Shown: positions 26,300 through 34,205, numbered from the stretch's first letter. The stretch is 64,000 nt of DNA from Woeseiaceae bacterium (GCA_021773055.1 JAJFKV010000081.1:57735-121734); one strand, 5' to 3'. The notes: generated from the sequence alone by a model not told the origin. Translations and numbers: made by a program.

Positions 26300-27445
26300 T
26301 CAATCACTTATCTCTTCCTTGTTACCATCCTGTGACCAAATGGCCATGATTTTGTCACCGCCGGTGGTATCAACTTCAGGTATCCAGCGACCATAAACAC
26401 GCCGAATCATGCCCCAGTCGGTATGACCCATTTGTTGAGCGACCCACATTGGATTCTCGCCAGCCGATAAAAGAGTGGACGCATACGTATGACGCGTTTG
26501 GTAGGGCGTTCGGTACACAACCCCTGCCCGTAGTAACACCGGTTTCCAGGCTGTCTTACGAATCTGCTGATCGTCGATCCAAGGATCGCCAGTAAACGGA
26601 TTTTGGAATACCTGGTTACCCTGAAGGCGTGTGTGTTTCTTCTGGTCCTTTAGCGCCTTCAATGCCGGTGGCAGTAGTTTAACGGTCCGTTCGCCCGACT
26701 TCGTTTTTGTCGACTTCACTTTCTTCGCTACACTGGCCCGCCGAACGTGAATACACTCTTTTTTCCAATCGACATCACCCCACTCCAACGCAATCAGCTC
26801 CGACGTCCTGAGGCCGGTCCAGAAAGCAAACTCAAAGAGATTCCTTACCTGGCCATCGCAGTGCTTGAGGATCGCTGTGACTTCGTCAGGCGCAAACGGT
26901 TGTGGCTCGCGCGTGCGATGCGTGAGATTCTTGACGCGATCCATTGGGTTCCGATCAATGAGCCCATCGGCGTACGCATCACTCAACATGCCCCGAAGTG
27001 GAATCAGAGTGTTGTTGACCATCTTGGCGCTTACGGCAAGACCACCGATCCACTCGCGAATTTCAACGGTGCTCAGATCCGTAAGCAGCCTATCGCCGAA
27101 TACCGGTATCAGGTGATGCGATACGGCGCTGTTGTACGACCGGTAAGTGCTGTATTCGCAAGTGCGATACTTGCTGTTTAACCACTTCGTAAGCTGTTGT
27201 TTTACACTGGGTATACGTTGAATACCGAGACTCGCGACCTTCTTGCTATCGGGAAAATGTTTGGCGTAGTCGAAGGTATTCGTCGCGATCTCGTACAGCA
27301 CGGTTTCACGAAGCCGAGCAGCGTGCTTTAGATTAGCTGCAGTGGGAGGAATACGCAGGGTTTCGAGGCATCGCTGGCCGCGGAAATAGAAATCAATCTG
27401 TATTCCCTTGCCACGCGCTCTCACACCAGTTTGCTTTCTACCCAT
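26300..27445 (-). CDS. tyrosine recombinase integrase of the element
   Basis: 381 residues. The N-terminus (GKGIQIDFYFRGQRCLETL) is an Arm-DNA-binding domain as in phage-type integrases, followed by a core-binding domain (about 80-170) and a catalytic domain with Arg in TGLRTSELIALEWGD, the box II HTYASTLLSAGE after TR, GHTDWGMIRRVYGRW with the likely Tyr nucleophile, and an intermediate Lys in KTKSGERTVKLL. All catalytic residues seem present, so it is probably active. It ends 20 bases inside the left att repeat. Its start overlaps the excisionase-like gene by 25 bases. Confidence 0.93.
   Translation of the reverse strand: MGRKQTGVRARGKGIQIDFYFRGQRCLETLRIPPTAANLKHAARLRETVLYEIATNTFDYAKHFPDSKKVASLGIQRIPSVKQQLTKWLNSKYRTCEYSTYRSYNSAVSHHLIPVFGDRLLTDLSTVEIREWIGGLAVSAKMVNNTLIPLRGMLSDAYADGLIDRNPMDRVKNLTHRTREPQPFAPDEVTAILKHCDGQVRNLFEFAFWTGLRTSELIALEWGDVDWKKECIHVRRASVAKKVKSTKTKSGERTVKLLPPALKALKDQKKHTRLQGNQVFQNPFTGDPWIDDQQIRKTAWKPVLLRAGVVYRTPYQTRHTYASTLLSAGENPMWVAQQMGHTDWGMIRRVYGRWIPEVDTTGGDKIMAIWSQDGNKEEISD
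26321..26343 (+). promoter_or_regulatory. candidate arm-type integrase-binding site, left end
   Basis: GTTACCA, a variable gap and GACCAAATGG form a 23-bp segment matching 18 of 23 positions with 34206-34228 at the other end of the element, in the same orientation. It lies 41 bases inside the att repeat, within the integrase 3' coding end. Role inferred from position. Confidence 0.4.
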
Positions 27446-27600
27446 TTTTCGATGGCCTCCCTGTCGAATAGGATTCTGCCATCCGGCGCCTTTAGGTAGT
27501 GGACGCTTTCCCGCCAGACCCCTTTTCTAATTTTCGAACGGATAGCGTCCTCGGTATAGCCGGATTCGCGAGCCAGCACTTTGATGAGAACCCACTTCAC
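27421..27600 (-). CDS. excisionase-like small DNA-binding protein
   Basis: A 59-residue open frame from GTG at 27600 to TGA at 27421-27423. It reads like known excisionases of integrative elements: MKWVLIKVLARESGYTED, AIRSKIRKGVW, then VHYLKAPDGRILFDREAI and a final KW. These winged-helix proteins bend attachment-site DNA and steer the integrase towards excision. Its GTG overlaps the stop of the upstream gene (GTGA) and its end overlaps the integrase start, so the three are translationally coupled. Size and position directly before int support the call. Confidence 0.8.
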   Translation of the reverse strand: MKWVLIKVLARESGYTEDAIRSKIRKGVWRESVHYLKAPDGRILFDREAIEKWVESKLV

Positions 27601-27977
27601 AATCTAGGCTCAGCGTCGTAGCCAGCTGCGGAAAACACGGTCAGGATTCGTTCGCATTTTTCTTTTTCGTAAGCCAAGTGCTTATGCATTGCCTCATCAA
27701 TCGTGAGCAACAACGATACAGTCACTTTGGATCGGTATGCATCGACCAGGAGAACGATATACGTATGGTCGATATGACTCTCAGGCCTCGGCATCCAGCC
27801 GAATACATCGATGTGCCCATAGTCTCTATGGAACAACATGCCGTGCACAAACCTGAATGACTGACCACGATCTCGCTGCCGGTGACATTCGTCCGATATT
27901 TGGTTCGGCGATGGCAACTGAAATGGATGGTCGAATTGACCAACGCGAATGTGTGAACTAAGATTCTGACAACTCAT
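27597..27977 (-). CDS. hypothetical protein of the element, upstream of the excisionase gene
   Basis: 126 residues from ATG at 27977, chosen because AGGAGG lies four bases upstream; a further in-frame ATG at 28007 lacks such a site. The N-terminal half is rich in His and Arg; the C-terminal half contains YIVLLVDAYRSKVTVSLLL and KHLAYEKEKCERILTVFSAAG, a likely amphipathic helix. I recognise no family. It overlaps the excisionase gene by 4 bases and may help control excision. Confidence 0.6.
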   Translation of the reverse strand: MSCQNLSSHIRVGQFDHPFQLPSPNQISDECHRQRDRGQSFRFVHGMLFHRDYGHIDVFGWMPRPESHIDHTYIVLLVDAYRSKVTVSLLLTIDEAMHKHLAYEKEKCERILTVFSAAGYDAEPRL

Positions 27978-28047
27978 CTCGCCTCCTAATCTTGAGATGG
28001 GATTCAAAGCCTCGGTTGTTGTCGCAACCGGGGCTTATTTGTTTTTG

Positions 28048-28659
28048 CTATGCCACTTCATCCGCAGCGAAAAATTCCTTGGCCAAGGTTTGGCGCATTA
28101 GTTGGTATTGATCTTCCGGCCAGGCGTCAATCTCCGACGAATTGCATGGAACTACAGAACGGCTTCGACCATGCAGCCGTTGAACCAAACTGGCCCATCG
28201 GGCGTACAGTAGAATAAGGCGTTCGTGACGATCACGAGATAGGTCAGATATCGATTTAGTAAAGATACCGCCATCGCCAACCGCGTACGACAGCGAATCT
28301 TCGATCTCAGATTCGGTATCGTGGATCTGAGCGAGCAAGCCTTCAGCTTCGTCCATTCCGGCCGGCACACAAAGCCCATCAACAATGTAAAAGTCGGGAT
28401 CGAACGAGTCCGAGCTAAACACCGGCGCCGTCTCACCGGTTATCTCGTCCTGCCTAAAACCCTCGATTGTGTCCACCGTGACCCCTCGCCCCTCGAAAAA
28501 CTCAATCAGCGTTTCCTGCATTTCGTCCAGCAGCATGACTTTTTGTTGCTCGAATGCGCTCATGATATTTCTCGATATTCCGGTCTCTCGGCACACTGCA
28601 GCCTGTGACAAGCCGAGACTTTCTCGAGCTTTCTTTACCTGATTCGTTGTAATCTTCAT
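28048..28659 (-). CDS. XRE-type HTH regulator (leftward), repressor candidate
   Basis: 203 residues from ATG at 28659. The first 50 residues form a Cro/cI-type HTH (VKKARESLGLSQAAVCRETGISRNIMSAFEQQ). The remainder is acidic, with FSSDSFDPDFYIVDGLCVPAG, and is not a recognisable LexA/cI peptidase. It is divergent from another XRE gene (28749) across a short region with a strong dyad, an arrangement typical of an element's lysis-lysogeny-like switch. An upstream start would extend it across the intergenic operators and is unlikely. Confidence 0.75.
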   Translation of the reverse strand: MKITTNQVKKARESLGLSQAAVCRETGISRNIMSAFEQQKVMLLDEMQETLIEFFEGRGVTVDTIEGFRQDEITGETAPVFSSDSFDPDFYIVDGLCVPAGMDEAEGLLAQIHDTESEIEDSLSYAVGDGGIFTKSISDLSRDRHERLILLYARWASLVQRLHGRSRSVVPCNSSEIDAWPEDQYQLMRQTLAKEFFAADEVA

Positions 28660-28671
28660 TTCATGTATCCG

Positions 28672-28725
28672 TTTGGACTCGCTGTTGACAAATGGCGTCC
28701 AAAAAGAGAATATCTCTATTTGGAG
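28672..28725. promoter_or_regulatory. operator/promoter region between divergent XRE genes
   Basis: A 25-bp dyad with one mismatch (28699-28723) pairs CCAAA-AAGAGA with TCTCT-ATTTGG around ATA. A further half-site TTTGGAC at 28672-28678 mirrors GTCCAAA at 28697-28703. A rightward promoter candidate TTGACA (28685-28690), 17-base spacer and GAATAT overlaps the dyad, so a bound regulator would block it. Confidence 0.55.
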
Positions 28726-28748
28726 TCTCGACACTACAGGATACTACT

Positions 28749-29300
28749 ATGCGTTTCAATACAGTTCAGAGGGAAAACCTAGTGCCCAAACGTCGTGACG
28801 ATTTTGTAAAAGGACCAGAAGCCTCGTTGGGCAAACGACTGCGCAGGGCCCGCAAGAAGAAAGACCTTCAAATCACACAGCTCGCCGAAATAACTGGTAT
28901 CAGCAAGAGTTCGTTGACGCGTTACGAATCCGGTGAGCGAACACCCGGAGCAACCGAATTGCGCTTGCTGTGCGACGAACTTGCAGTTTCGCCTCAAGCG
29001 TTGATCTATGGGGACGATGAGCGAGATTTTGGGCCGCTAAGAGAGTCCTTCCTGGGCCGGGAGATCAAGAACGACGAGCAATTTACAGTAATAGCAACGA
29101 TGCTGATTATGGCGTTGCCGCGGCCAGACCGAGCCGCCTTGATGCAATTGCTGTATTCACTGGCCATGGAAAGAATTGGCGAAGCACAGTGGGCCGACAT
29201 CGAGAAAATATTGGTCGAATTTTCAGAGCCATTGAAACCGGAAATTGAAGCGATAATTGAGCAGAAGATCACGGATGGCGAATTACCTGACCTTGAGTAA
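28749..29300 (+). CDS. XRE-type HTH regulator (rightward)
   Basis: 183 residues from ATG at 28749. An HTH domain at about 28-85 has GKRLRRARKKKDLQITQLAEI, SKSSLTRYESGERTPG and LRLLCDELAVSPQALIYG, the standard XRE pattern. The C-terminal part is a charged helical region (MALPRPDRAALMQLLYSLAMERIG). It probably works with the divergent regulator at 28659 to control the element. It may be the first gene of a rightward transcript with 29349 and 29660; a hairpin lies between. Confidence 0.8.
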   Translation: MRFNTVQRENLVPKRRDDFVKGPEASLGKRLRRARKKKDLQITQLAEITGISKSSLTRYESGERTPGATELRLLCDELAVSPQALIYGDDERDFGPLRESFLGREIKNDEQFTVIATMLIMALPRPDRAALMQLLYSLAMERIGEAQWADIEKILVEFSEPLKPEIEAIIEQKITDGELPDLE

Positions 29301-29345
29301 GAAACTCCATGCAAGTACGTGTGCCTAAATACACTATGGAGTTTC
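29301..29345 (+). promoter_or_regulatory. hairpin covering the ribosome-binding site of the gene at 29349
   Basis: GAAACTCCAT (29301-29310) is a perfect complement of ATGGAGTTTC (29336-29345), with an inner GTGT/ACAC pairing. GGAG, the ribosome-binding site for ATG 29349, is inside the right arm. It could control translation, or end the upstream transcript. Confidence 0.5.
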
Positions 29346-29348
29346 ATT

Positions 29349-29663
29349 ATGAGCACTGACAAAGTAACGCCCATTACGAGGGCTACAAAAAGAGATCATG
29401 GGCGCCAACACGCAAGCTCACGAATTGCAGGAAGGCTCCTTTCAGTTTTTGATCAAATAGCGGCAGTAATACGCGATGCCCAGGAAAGAGCCGAGGACGA
29501 ACAATCTACTGCAATGCGGGAAATAGGCGGTACCGATATAACAGGCAGTGATGGTCTTCTTGAGGGAACCCTCGAAGCTGTTTGCAATGCGGCTCAACGC
29601 GCGATGGACGCAGCCGAACCGGAAGACGCAGCCCGCATCAAGCGTATGAGGAAAACGCCATGA
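29349..29663 (+). CDS. hypothetical protein of the element
   Basis: 104 residues from ATG at 29349, supported by GGAG seven bases upstream. The protein is soluble, Ala/Glu-rich and largely helical (IAGRLLSVFDQIAAVIRDAQ, LEGTLEAVCNAAQRAMDAAE), ending in basic residues. I recognise no family. Its end overlaps the next gene (ATGA), so the two are coupled. Confidence 0.55.
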   Translation: MSTDKVTPITRATKRDHGRQHASSRIAGRLLSVFDQIAAVIRDAQERAEDEQSTAMREIGGTDITGSDGLLEGTLEAVCNAAQRAMDAAEPEDAARIKRMRKTP

Positions 29664-30133
29664 TGATCGGCGACACCTGGGTAACTGAGCAGCTTGCCCC
29701 GGAGCTAGGCGAACTATTCAATGTAAACGCCGACTTACTGGCCGAGCTTATAAATGAGCGGAATATTCCGAAGGGAATTGAAATATTTGTAGACCTCGTC
29801 TACGCCGGAAACCTAGCGCGTATCAACAGAGACTGGAATGGCTGGAACCTCAATCCGGATGACGGCCTTTTAGAGTCTCCGAACATTAGCTACGGACGAA
29901 GGCTTACCGTCACCAGGGGGAAGATCATGAGTTTTGAGCTTCGATATCAACAGATAGCGGCGCTGCAACAAGAAGGCGGCAGTCTGCGCGATCGCTGCGA
30001 AGGACAGGATAAAATAATCAAGGAGCTTCGTGCGTTGGTCAAAGAGCAAAATGACCGAATCGAGCACCTTGAAACACAGCTTGCCACGGCCAACAGTCAC
30101 AAGATTGTGCATTTACGAGACCGCTCGGCATAA
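29660..30133 (+). CDS. hypothetical protein with C-terminal coiled coil
   Basis: 157 residues from ATG at 29660 (a second ATG follows directly). The N-terminal half contains APELGELFNVNADLLAELIN and a RINRDWNGWNLNPDDGL segment; the C-terminal ~50 residues form a likely coiled coil (IIKELRALVKEQNDRIEHLE). Coupled to the previous gene by a 4-base overlap. No recognised family; such proteins in elements may be DNA-binding or partner-binding factors. Confidence 0.55.
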   Translation: MMIGDTWVTEQLAPELGELFNVNADLLAELINERNIPKGIEIFVDLVYAGNLARINRDWNGWNLNPDDGLLESPNISYGRRLTVTRGKIMSFELRYQQIAALQQEGGSLRDRCEGQDKIIKELRALVKEQNDRIEHLETQLATANSHKIVHLRDRSA

Positions 30134-30175
30134 GAATAACAATCACCCTGATAGCAAGACTTACCGCAGGCGCAG

Positions 30176-30784
30176 CTACTCATCAGCCCGCTGCACACCC
30201 TCCTGCAACCGAGTGAAGTGAATAGAAAGCTTGATAAGAAATATATACCAGCCGTACTGGTTCAAACTAAACAATCGGGCCGGCTGACGAGCATGGAAAT
30301 CGTGAACGCTCTCAGGCCGTATGTCGTCTAACGGAACGATTGACTCTGGAAACTCCACTCCCTTGGCGGGAAGGTAAAACAAGTCCGTTACTCGCTGTCG
30401 ACGAATTGAATCAACAACTCCGTCAATGCTTACCTTATCCTTCCCCGCACCGGCAAGGCGGGCGATGTATTTATCTAACGGCGCAATTGGCGCGAATAAT
30501 ACGTTTTTCCATGGATCCGGCTTATTCGCAGGCGCAATGTCGCAACTATTCGAAACGACGATCCCTTTTACCGACTTAGTTAGAAGGTCGCCAGACGTTC
30601 TGTAGATGTAGCAGAATTCCGAAAAGCCCTCGCCTTGGCGACAATCCGGATCCGTCGGCGACCAATAAACTTGATCCAAATTATTCGGGAAGTTTTTGAG
30701 ATCCTGATAGAGTTTTTGCTTCACCCCAGCAGAAAGATACGGCGGCAATTCGACGCCGGAAAAACTCGCGGTATTGTCTGCCAT
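30176..30784 (-). CDS. third gene of the TIGR04255 cassette, unknown protein with VSNSCDI motif
   Basis: 202 residues. The sequence contains a central VVSNSCDIAP motif with a possible catalytic or metal-binding Cys-Asp pair, VLFAPIAPLDKYI, and a C-terminal YGWYIFLIKLSIHFTRLQE helix. Several hypothetical proteins share such an SxxCDI segment but no function is known to me. It begins 5 bases after the 112-residue-frame gene and is the last gene of the leftward operon 31870-30176. It is soluble by appearance. Function unknown; a nuclease-, thiol- or effector-type role is only a guess. Confidence 0.6.
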   Translation of the reverse strand: MADNTASFSGVELPPYLSAGVKQKLYQDLKNFPNNLDQVYWSPTDPDCRQGEGFSEFCYIYRTSGDLLTKSVKGIVVSNSCDIAPANKPDPWKNVLFAPIAPLDKYIARLAGAGKDKVSIDGVVDSIRRQRVTDLFYLPAKGVEFPESIVPLDDIRPESVHDFHARQPARLFSLNQYGWYIFLIKLSIHFTRLQEGVQRADE

Positions 30785-30789
30785 TACAT

Positions 30790-31107
30790 CTAGTCGTACA
30801 GTTCCCAGCGATCCGCATACAAAGCGCTCTGCTCTATTTCGTCAAGGACAACCTCATCGTTGACTAGCTCATTCATAACCAAATCAAATAGCCCAACAAT
30901 GTCCGAATCCGAAACGTCCAACCACACAAGGCCCGAATCATTTGTCGGACTTGGTTCCTCGAAATTGTCGTATACGGTTCCAACTTCGCCAAACAGAGTC
31001 GGTCCAGCAGCGAGCGCCAAAAGCGCAGGAATAACGGGGCCACGGAGAACGCTATTGCTTTGAGACGCAATGTTCTCAGAAAGAATTTTGTCTGCAATAT
31101 TACTCAT
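30790..31107 (-). CDS. second gene of the TIGR04255 cassette, small acidic protein
   Basis: 105 residues from ATG at 31107; the start overlaps the end of the TIGR04255 gene by 8 bases, so translation is probably coupled. The N-terminus has SNIADKILSEN and a mildly hydrophobic stretch VIPALLALAAGP; the C-terminal half is strongly acidic (DSDIVGLFDLVMNELVNDEV). The acidic half could bind or neutralise a partner. No family recognised. Its position between two unknown genes in a compact operon suggests a complex subunit or an immunity-like factor. Confidence 0.55.
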   Translation of the reverse strand: MSNIADKILSENIASQSNSVLRGPVIPALLALAAGPTLFGEVGTVYDNFEEPSPTNDSGLVWLDVSDSDIVGLFDLVMNELVNDEVVLDEIEQSALYADRWELYD

Positions 31108-31870
31108 CGATGCTCCAGCGTGGGCCAAGAAAGTCTATTGTAGATTCCTCCAACAAACCAAAAAATATCTGCTTTTCAGTGTCGTGCAACGTGTTCAAGA
31201 ACGCGTCAGTATCCGTCCAGAAGTTCTGCACGCCCGCGCTCATTAAGATATCGACATCGATGAGGACTCCGTGAGCCACTTTGCCATCCGGCAACTGTGA
31301 ATTTGCACCAGTCGCAATCTGCATTACGGCGGTGCAACCATTAATGTTCGCTTCGGAACGAAGGTGTGTACCTATGCCCGTTGTTTCTATCGAACTCAAC
31401 TTAAACTGAACCTTATACGGCGACAAGTCCTTCGCATCCTGGCCGGCCGCGACAATATTGGCGTACCGCATCGATACGCGACCGACTTCTTCGGCTACAC
31501 CGCTATCTCGGACGGCCGTAAGAACCTGATTGATATTGCTCTTAAACCTCCCCCATCCGGGATAGGGTTTTTGCACAGAAACAGTGACGACCTGATCACC
31601 AATTGACACTATTTGCCCATCACCTTTCATTTGATGTATGGGCGTGTACGATAGATTCGGTTGCGACTTTCGAACTTGTTTTGGCAGCTCCGCCAGCGGC
31701 AGACGTACGAGCTCCGGATAGGCAGCTTTCAAAGCCGGGTACAAGAGTCCTGGGAGTAAGTCTCCAACATCATCTTGACGCGGTTTAAATCGCAATTCGA
31801 AGATCGCCTCCACGATTGTGTCGCGTTCCACGAACTCCGGAACCTTCGCAACTACTATTTCAGAATTCAA
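31100..31870 (-). CDS. TIGR04255-family protein, first gene of the cassette
   Basis: 256 residues, the usual length of TIGR04255, a sporadically distributed family of unknown function. The N-terminal VEAIFELRFKP motif and the MRYANIVAAG region, with IGDQVVTVSVQKPYPGW in between, match my memory of the family. A consensus TATAAT on the minus strand at 31922-31927 would start transcription. It is followed by two coupled genes of unknown function, making a three-gene module carried by an integrated element. In other genomes this family sits in variable gene neighbourhoods, which fits defence or stress cargo, but that role is inference. Confidence 0.7.
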   Translation of the reverse strand: MNSEIVVAKVPEFVERDTIVEAIFELRFKPRQDDVGDLLPGLLYPALKAAYPELVRLPLAELPKQVRKSQPNLSYTPIHQMKGDGQIVSIGDQVVTVSVQKPYPGWGRFKSNINQVLTAVRDSGVAEEVGRVSMRYANIVAAGQDAKDLSPYKVQFKLSSIETTGIGTHLRSEANINGCTAVMQIATGANSQLPDGKVAHGVLIDVDILMSAGVQNFWTDTDAFLNTLHDTEKQIFFGLLEESTIDFLGPRWSIDE

Positions 31871-31921
31871 TGTAATTCCCTTCGTCGACGCAGAAGCCGC
31901 ACCGCGACCGGCGTGAGAAAG

Positions 31922-31927
31922 ATTATA
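31922..31927 (-). promoter_or_regulatory. -10 element for the TIGR04255 operon
   Basis: A perfect TATAAT on the minus strand lies 52 bases before the ATG at 31870. No good -35 with 17-base spacing is seen, so it may need an activator. The intergenic region 31871-32131 also has a GATGCA/TGCATC hairpin followed by TTTT at 31974-32000. Confidence 0.45.
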
Positions 31928-32131
31928 TGTCTATGTGCGGCCTTTCGCACGAACTAAACGGGGTATCCGCTAGGATGCACTGTGCAATACTGCATCTTTT
32001 GTCGGCATCTTAACCTTACGGCTATCGAATTGGGCGCCACTGCGACCGGTTGTAGCGAAATTGATGTCGATATTGATCCATGACCATCTCTAGTGGGCAT
32101 ACAACCGGAAACTCAAGAAAAGAGAGGTTCG

Positions 32132-32365
32132 ATGGCTAAAAGATTGCGTAGATTCTTCTGGCGCCTTTGGGTGGCTATTTCGGGCCTATGGGCGGTCGTT
32201 TGGATAATTGCCGGCGTTCATCCGGCAATGCGAACAGACAACGGCGAGCTGCTCATGTTTTGGCCTGGATATGGGTTTATTGTACTTGGACCGCCTCTAT
32301 TATTGTTCATTCTTGGGGCGCTCTCGAATTGGATTCTAGATGGCCTACGAGACGATAAGGTGTGA
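32132..32365 (+). CDS. small two-helix membrane protein of the element
   Basis: 77 residues from ATG at 32132, with GAGAGG upstream. After a basic start (AKRLRRFFWRLW) there are two hydrophobic segments (ISGLWAVVWIIAGVHPA and GFIVLGPPLLLFILGALSNWI). I recognise no family. It is transcribed opposite to the TIGR04255 operon from the same intergenic region and is convergent with the Rep-like gene. Small membrane proteins of this kind occur in phages and satellites, but nothing here defines a role. Confidence 0.5.
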   Translation: MAKRLRRFFWRLWVAISGLWAVVWIIAGVHPAMRTDNGELLMFWPGYGFIVLGPPLLLFILGALSNWILDGLRDDKV

Positions 32366-32411
32366 GCTATTACACTCAGCCCGCTCTATCGGCGACGAGA
32401 GTAGTGAAACA

Positions 32412-33977
32412 TTACGCTGTGGCGCAATATTCTTCGAGCTCGTCCCATTCTGTCGTTGAGCCCGGTGATATATCGACCGGTGGGCCCTGCCCTTGCACTC
32501 CGCCCTGCCTACGTTCCGCAGTTGGGCTACGCGTGTGAACACTAAAGGGCGCGACGCGCCCGGCTTCGCCGTCCTTCGCCGCCGCCTGCCCTCTGCCGAC
32601 CGCGAGGGCGACCTCGGGAGGCGGTGCACCGTTCATGTCCCAGATAGGCCGCGCAACCTTTGCGCTCTCCTGGATCTCGTAGAGGGCGCCATGGCCCCAT
32701 TCAGAGGACGGGGCCTCGGTGTAGTTCATAACCAGGGCGCAGGGCTCAGCGTACGGTGAGAAACGCCGCTGCGGCGTTGTGATGGACATTAAGACGTTTT
32801 CAGGTGGTGGGCCCTCCCTAGGCTCGTCATCACGCTTACCGGAGCCATGAGATGGTCGCTTTCTCACTGATACGATATCCAGCTGCCGGGAACCATCTGC
32901 ATACTCGAGAGTGATGACCTTGCGTCCCTTACGCGACCTGGTTGACCCATCCTCGAGTTCGGTATGTTCCCATAGCGTGTCGTTGCGCCACTGCTGAAAC
33001 TCGCCCATCGGCTGCGTCATCTTGAGTCGGAACGTCTGCTCATACAGCCAGCGAACGCCGGCATCATCTAACCTGGTTAACTCGGCCGGCTTGAACGCGT
33101 ACTTGATAGCCTCGTTTGGATCCACGAGGACGCCGCAATCTTTCCACCAGTAGCCCTCGAACTGCTCGGCCGCCTGGGACAGGAAGGAATCCCACTCACG
33201 CTTTTTCAGTCTTCGCCGTGGCGTGTAGAGCAAGTTAGCGTGTGGGTGTGCGCTCATCACGCCATCGCCATCGCGTTTCTTGATCGTGAATTCAGTACCC
33301 CGAAATAGAACATCTATGTCCCACTCATTGCGTGCCCAATCGGCGAAGCGACTGCACATTCGATTAAGATCCTGGATCCTGTGACGGAGCTCGAAATAGG
33401 AATCGGTTTTCGGGAGCCCCTCGATATCCATTGGAGGCATCCCACCTATTGGGATCGTTTGTCCATTCGTTACTACAGCGAAGCGCATGAATTGATGCGA
33501 CTTGTGCTTGTGTCGAAATAGCCGGAGCTCGTTAAGCATGGGTCGACGATCACGCTGTGCCACGCTTGGCAAAAAGCAAACAGATCGATATGTATTGAGG
33601 CTCTCGATCTCACCGGTCACCAAACCGACCGCGACTACATTATTGTCACCGCGCGCCGGAATCCCGGTGCGCTCGAGCGCGTCTGCCAGGGCTTCGGTCT
33701 GGTCCTTCATCACCTGGTCTTTTGAGCGACGCTCTTGCCAGGCATCGGGACTCATCGCCCGGCCGGTATTCAAGACCGTTACGAATTCTTGCGACTGGTA
33801 TGGATGGTTATACTTGCGGCGCTGCTCGCGCTCGTATTGTTCGTGGAATCGTCGCGGACCATCAGCAACTAGCCGATCAATATATTCGATACGACCCGGC
33901 CGGCCTTCTTTCGGCACCGGATCCGGCATCCACCAATCAGGCGCACGTGCGTTGAGGGACTCGCTCGCAGTGGCCAT
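32412..33977 (-). CDS. Rep-like replication initiator (HUH-related) of the element
   Basis: 521 residues. Near residue 240, VMSAHPHANLLYTPRR resembles the His-rich metal-binding motif of rolling-circle Rep proteins, and about 60 residues on, DPNEAIKYAFKPAEL resembles the Tyr/Lys motif that cleaves DNA. The usual second His of the HUH pair reads Asn (HAN instead of HFH). The C-terminal ~120 residues are low-complexity, Pro/Gly-rich and probably disordered. A Rep protein would allow replication of the excised element. It follows a 72-residue-frame gene with a 3-base gap. The call is by motif only. Confidence 0.55.
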   Translation of the reverse strand: MATASESLNARAPDWWMPDPVPKEGRPGRIEYIDRLVADGPRRFHEQYEREQRRKYNHPYQSQEFVTVLNTGRAMSPDAWQERRSKDQVMKDQTEALADALERTGIPARGDNNVVAVGLVTGEIESLNTYRSVCFLPSVAQRDRRPMLNELRLFRHKHKSHQFMRFAVVTNGQTIPIGGMPPMDIEGLPKTDSYFELRHRIQDLNRMCSRFADWARNEWDIDVLFRGTEFTIKKRDGDGVMSAHPHANLLYTPRRRLKKREWDSFLSQAAEQFEGYWWKDCGVLVDPNEAIKYAFKPAELTRLDDAGVRWLYEQTFRLKMTQPMGEFQQWRNDTLWEHTELEDGSTRSRKGRKVITLEYADGSRQLDIVSVRKRPSHGSGKRDDEPREGPPPENVLMSITTPQRRFSPYAEPCALVMNYTEAPSSEWGHGALYEIQESAKVARPIWDMNGAPPPEVALAVGRGQAAAKDGEAGRVAPFSVHTRSPTAERRQGGVQGQGPPVDISPGSTTEWDELEEYCATA

Positions 33978-33980
33978 CGG

Positions 33981-34199
33981 TCAGCCTGACTGCCTACTTG
34001 CATAGGCCTGCTCTAGGACATCTGCGACACCTGGCGGCAGATCACGCCAGCCATAAGCACGATAGAAACCCGAAAGTCCGTTTCGTTGAAGTGCCTTGGC
34101 CCGCGTTGGGCGGTTCATGAGTAGCCAAGAACGGCCAGCATCATTGAGCGGCGCAATGCCCAACGATTGGTACACATCGGCCGCGCTCATGTGCGGCAC
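33981..34199 (-). CDS. hypothetical small protein upstream of the Rep-like gene
   Basis: 72 residues from GTG at 34199; an ATG three codons later (34190) is also possible and neither has a strong ribosome-binding site. It contains SAADVYQSLGIAPLNDAG, MNRPTRAKALQRNGLSGFY and PPGVADVLEQAY, suggesting a small helical DNA-binding protein, but no family is recognised. It precedes the Rep-like gene with a 3-base gap and is nearest the tRNA-side attachment site. Confidence 0.5.
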   Translation of the reverse strand: MPHMSAADVYQSLGIAPLNDAGRSWLLMNRPTRAKALQRNGLSGFYRAYGWRDLPPGVADVLEQAYASRQSG

Positions 34200-34205
34200 C
34201 GCCGT

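Noticed and set aside
26107..26307. Open frame on the minus strand reading SSNPTLSAT
   Set aside because: It is the well-known artefact of translating a tRNA-Ser 3' end; here it reads through the left att repeat.
29301..29345. Simple Rho-independent terminator of the XRE gene
   Set aside because: The stem lacks a U-tract and overlaps the next gene's ribosome-binding site, so a translational role seems at least as likely.
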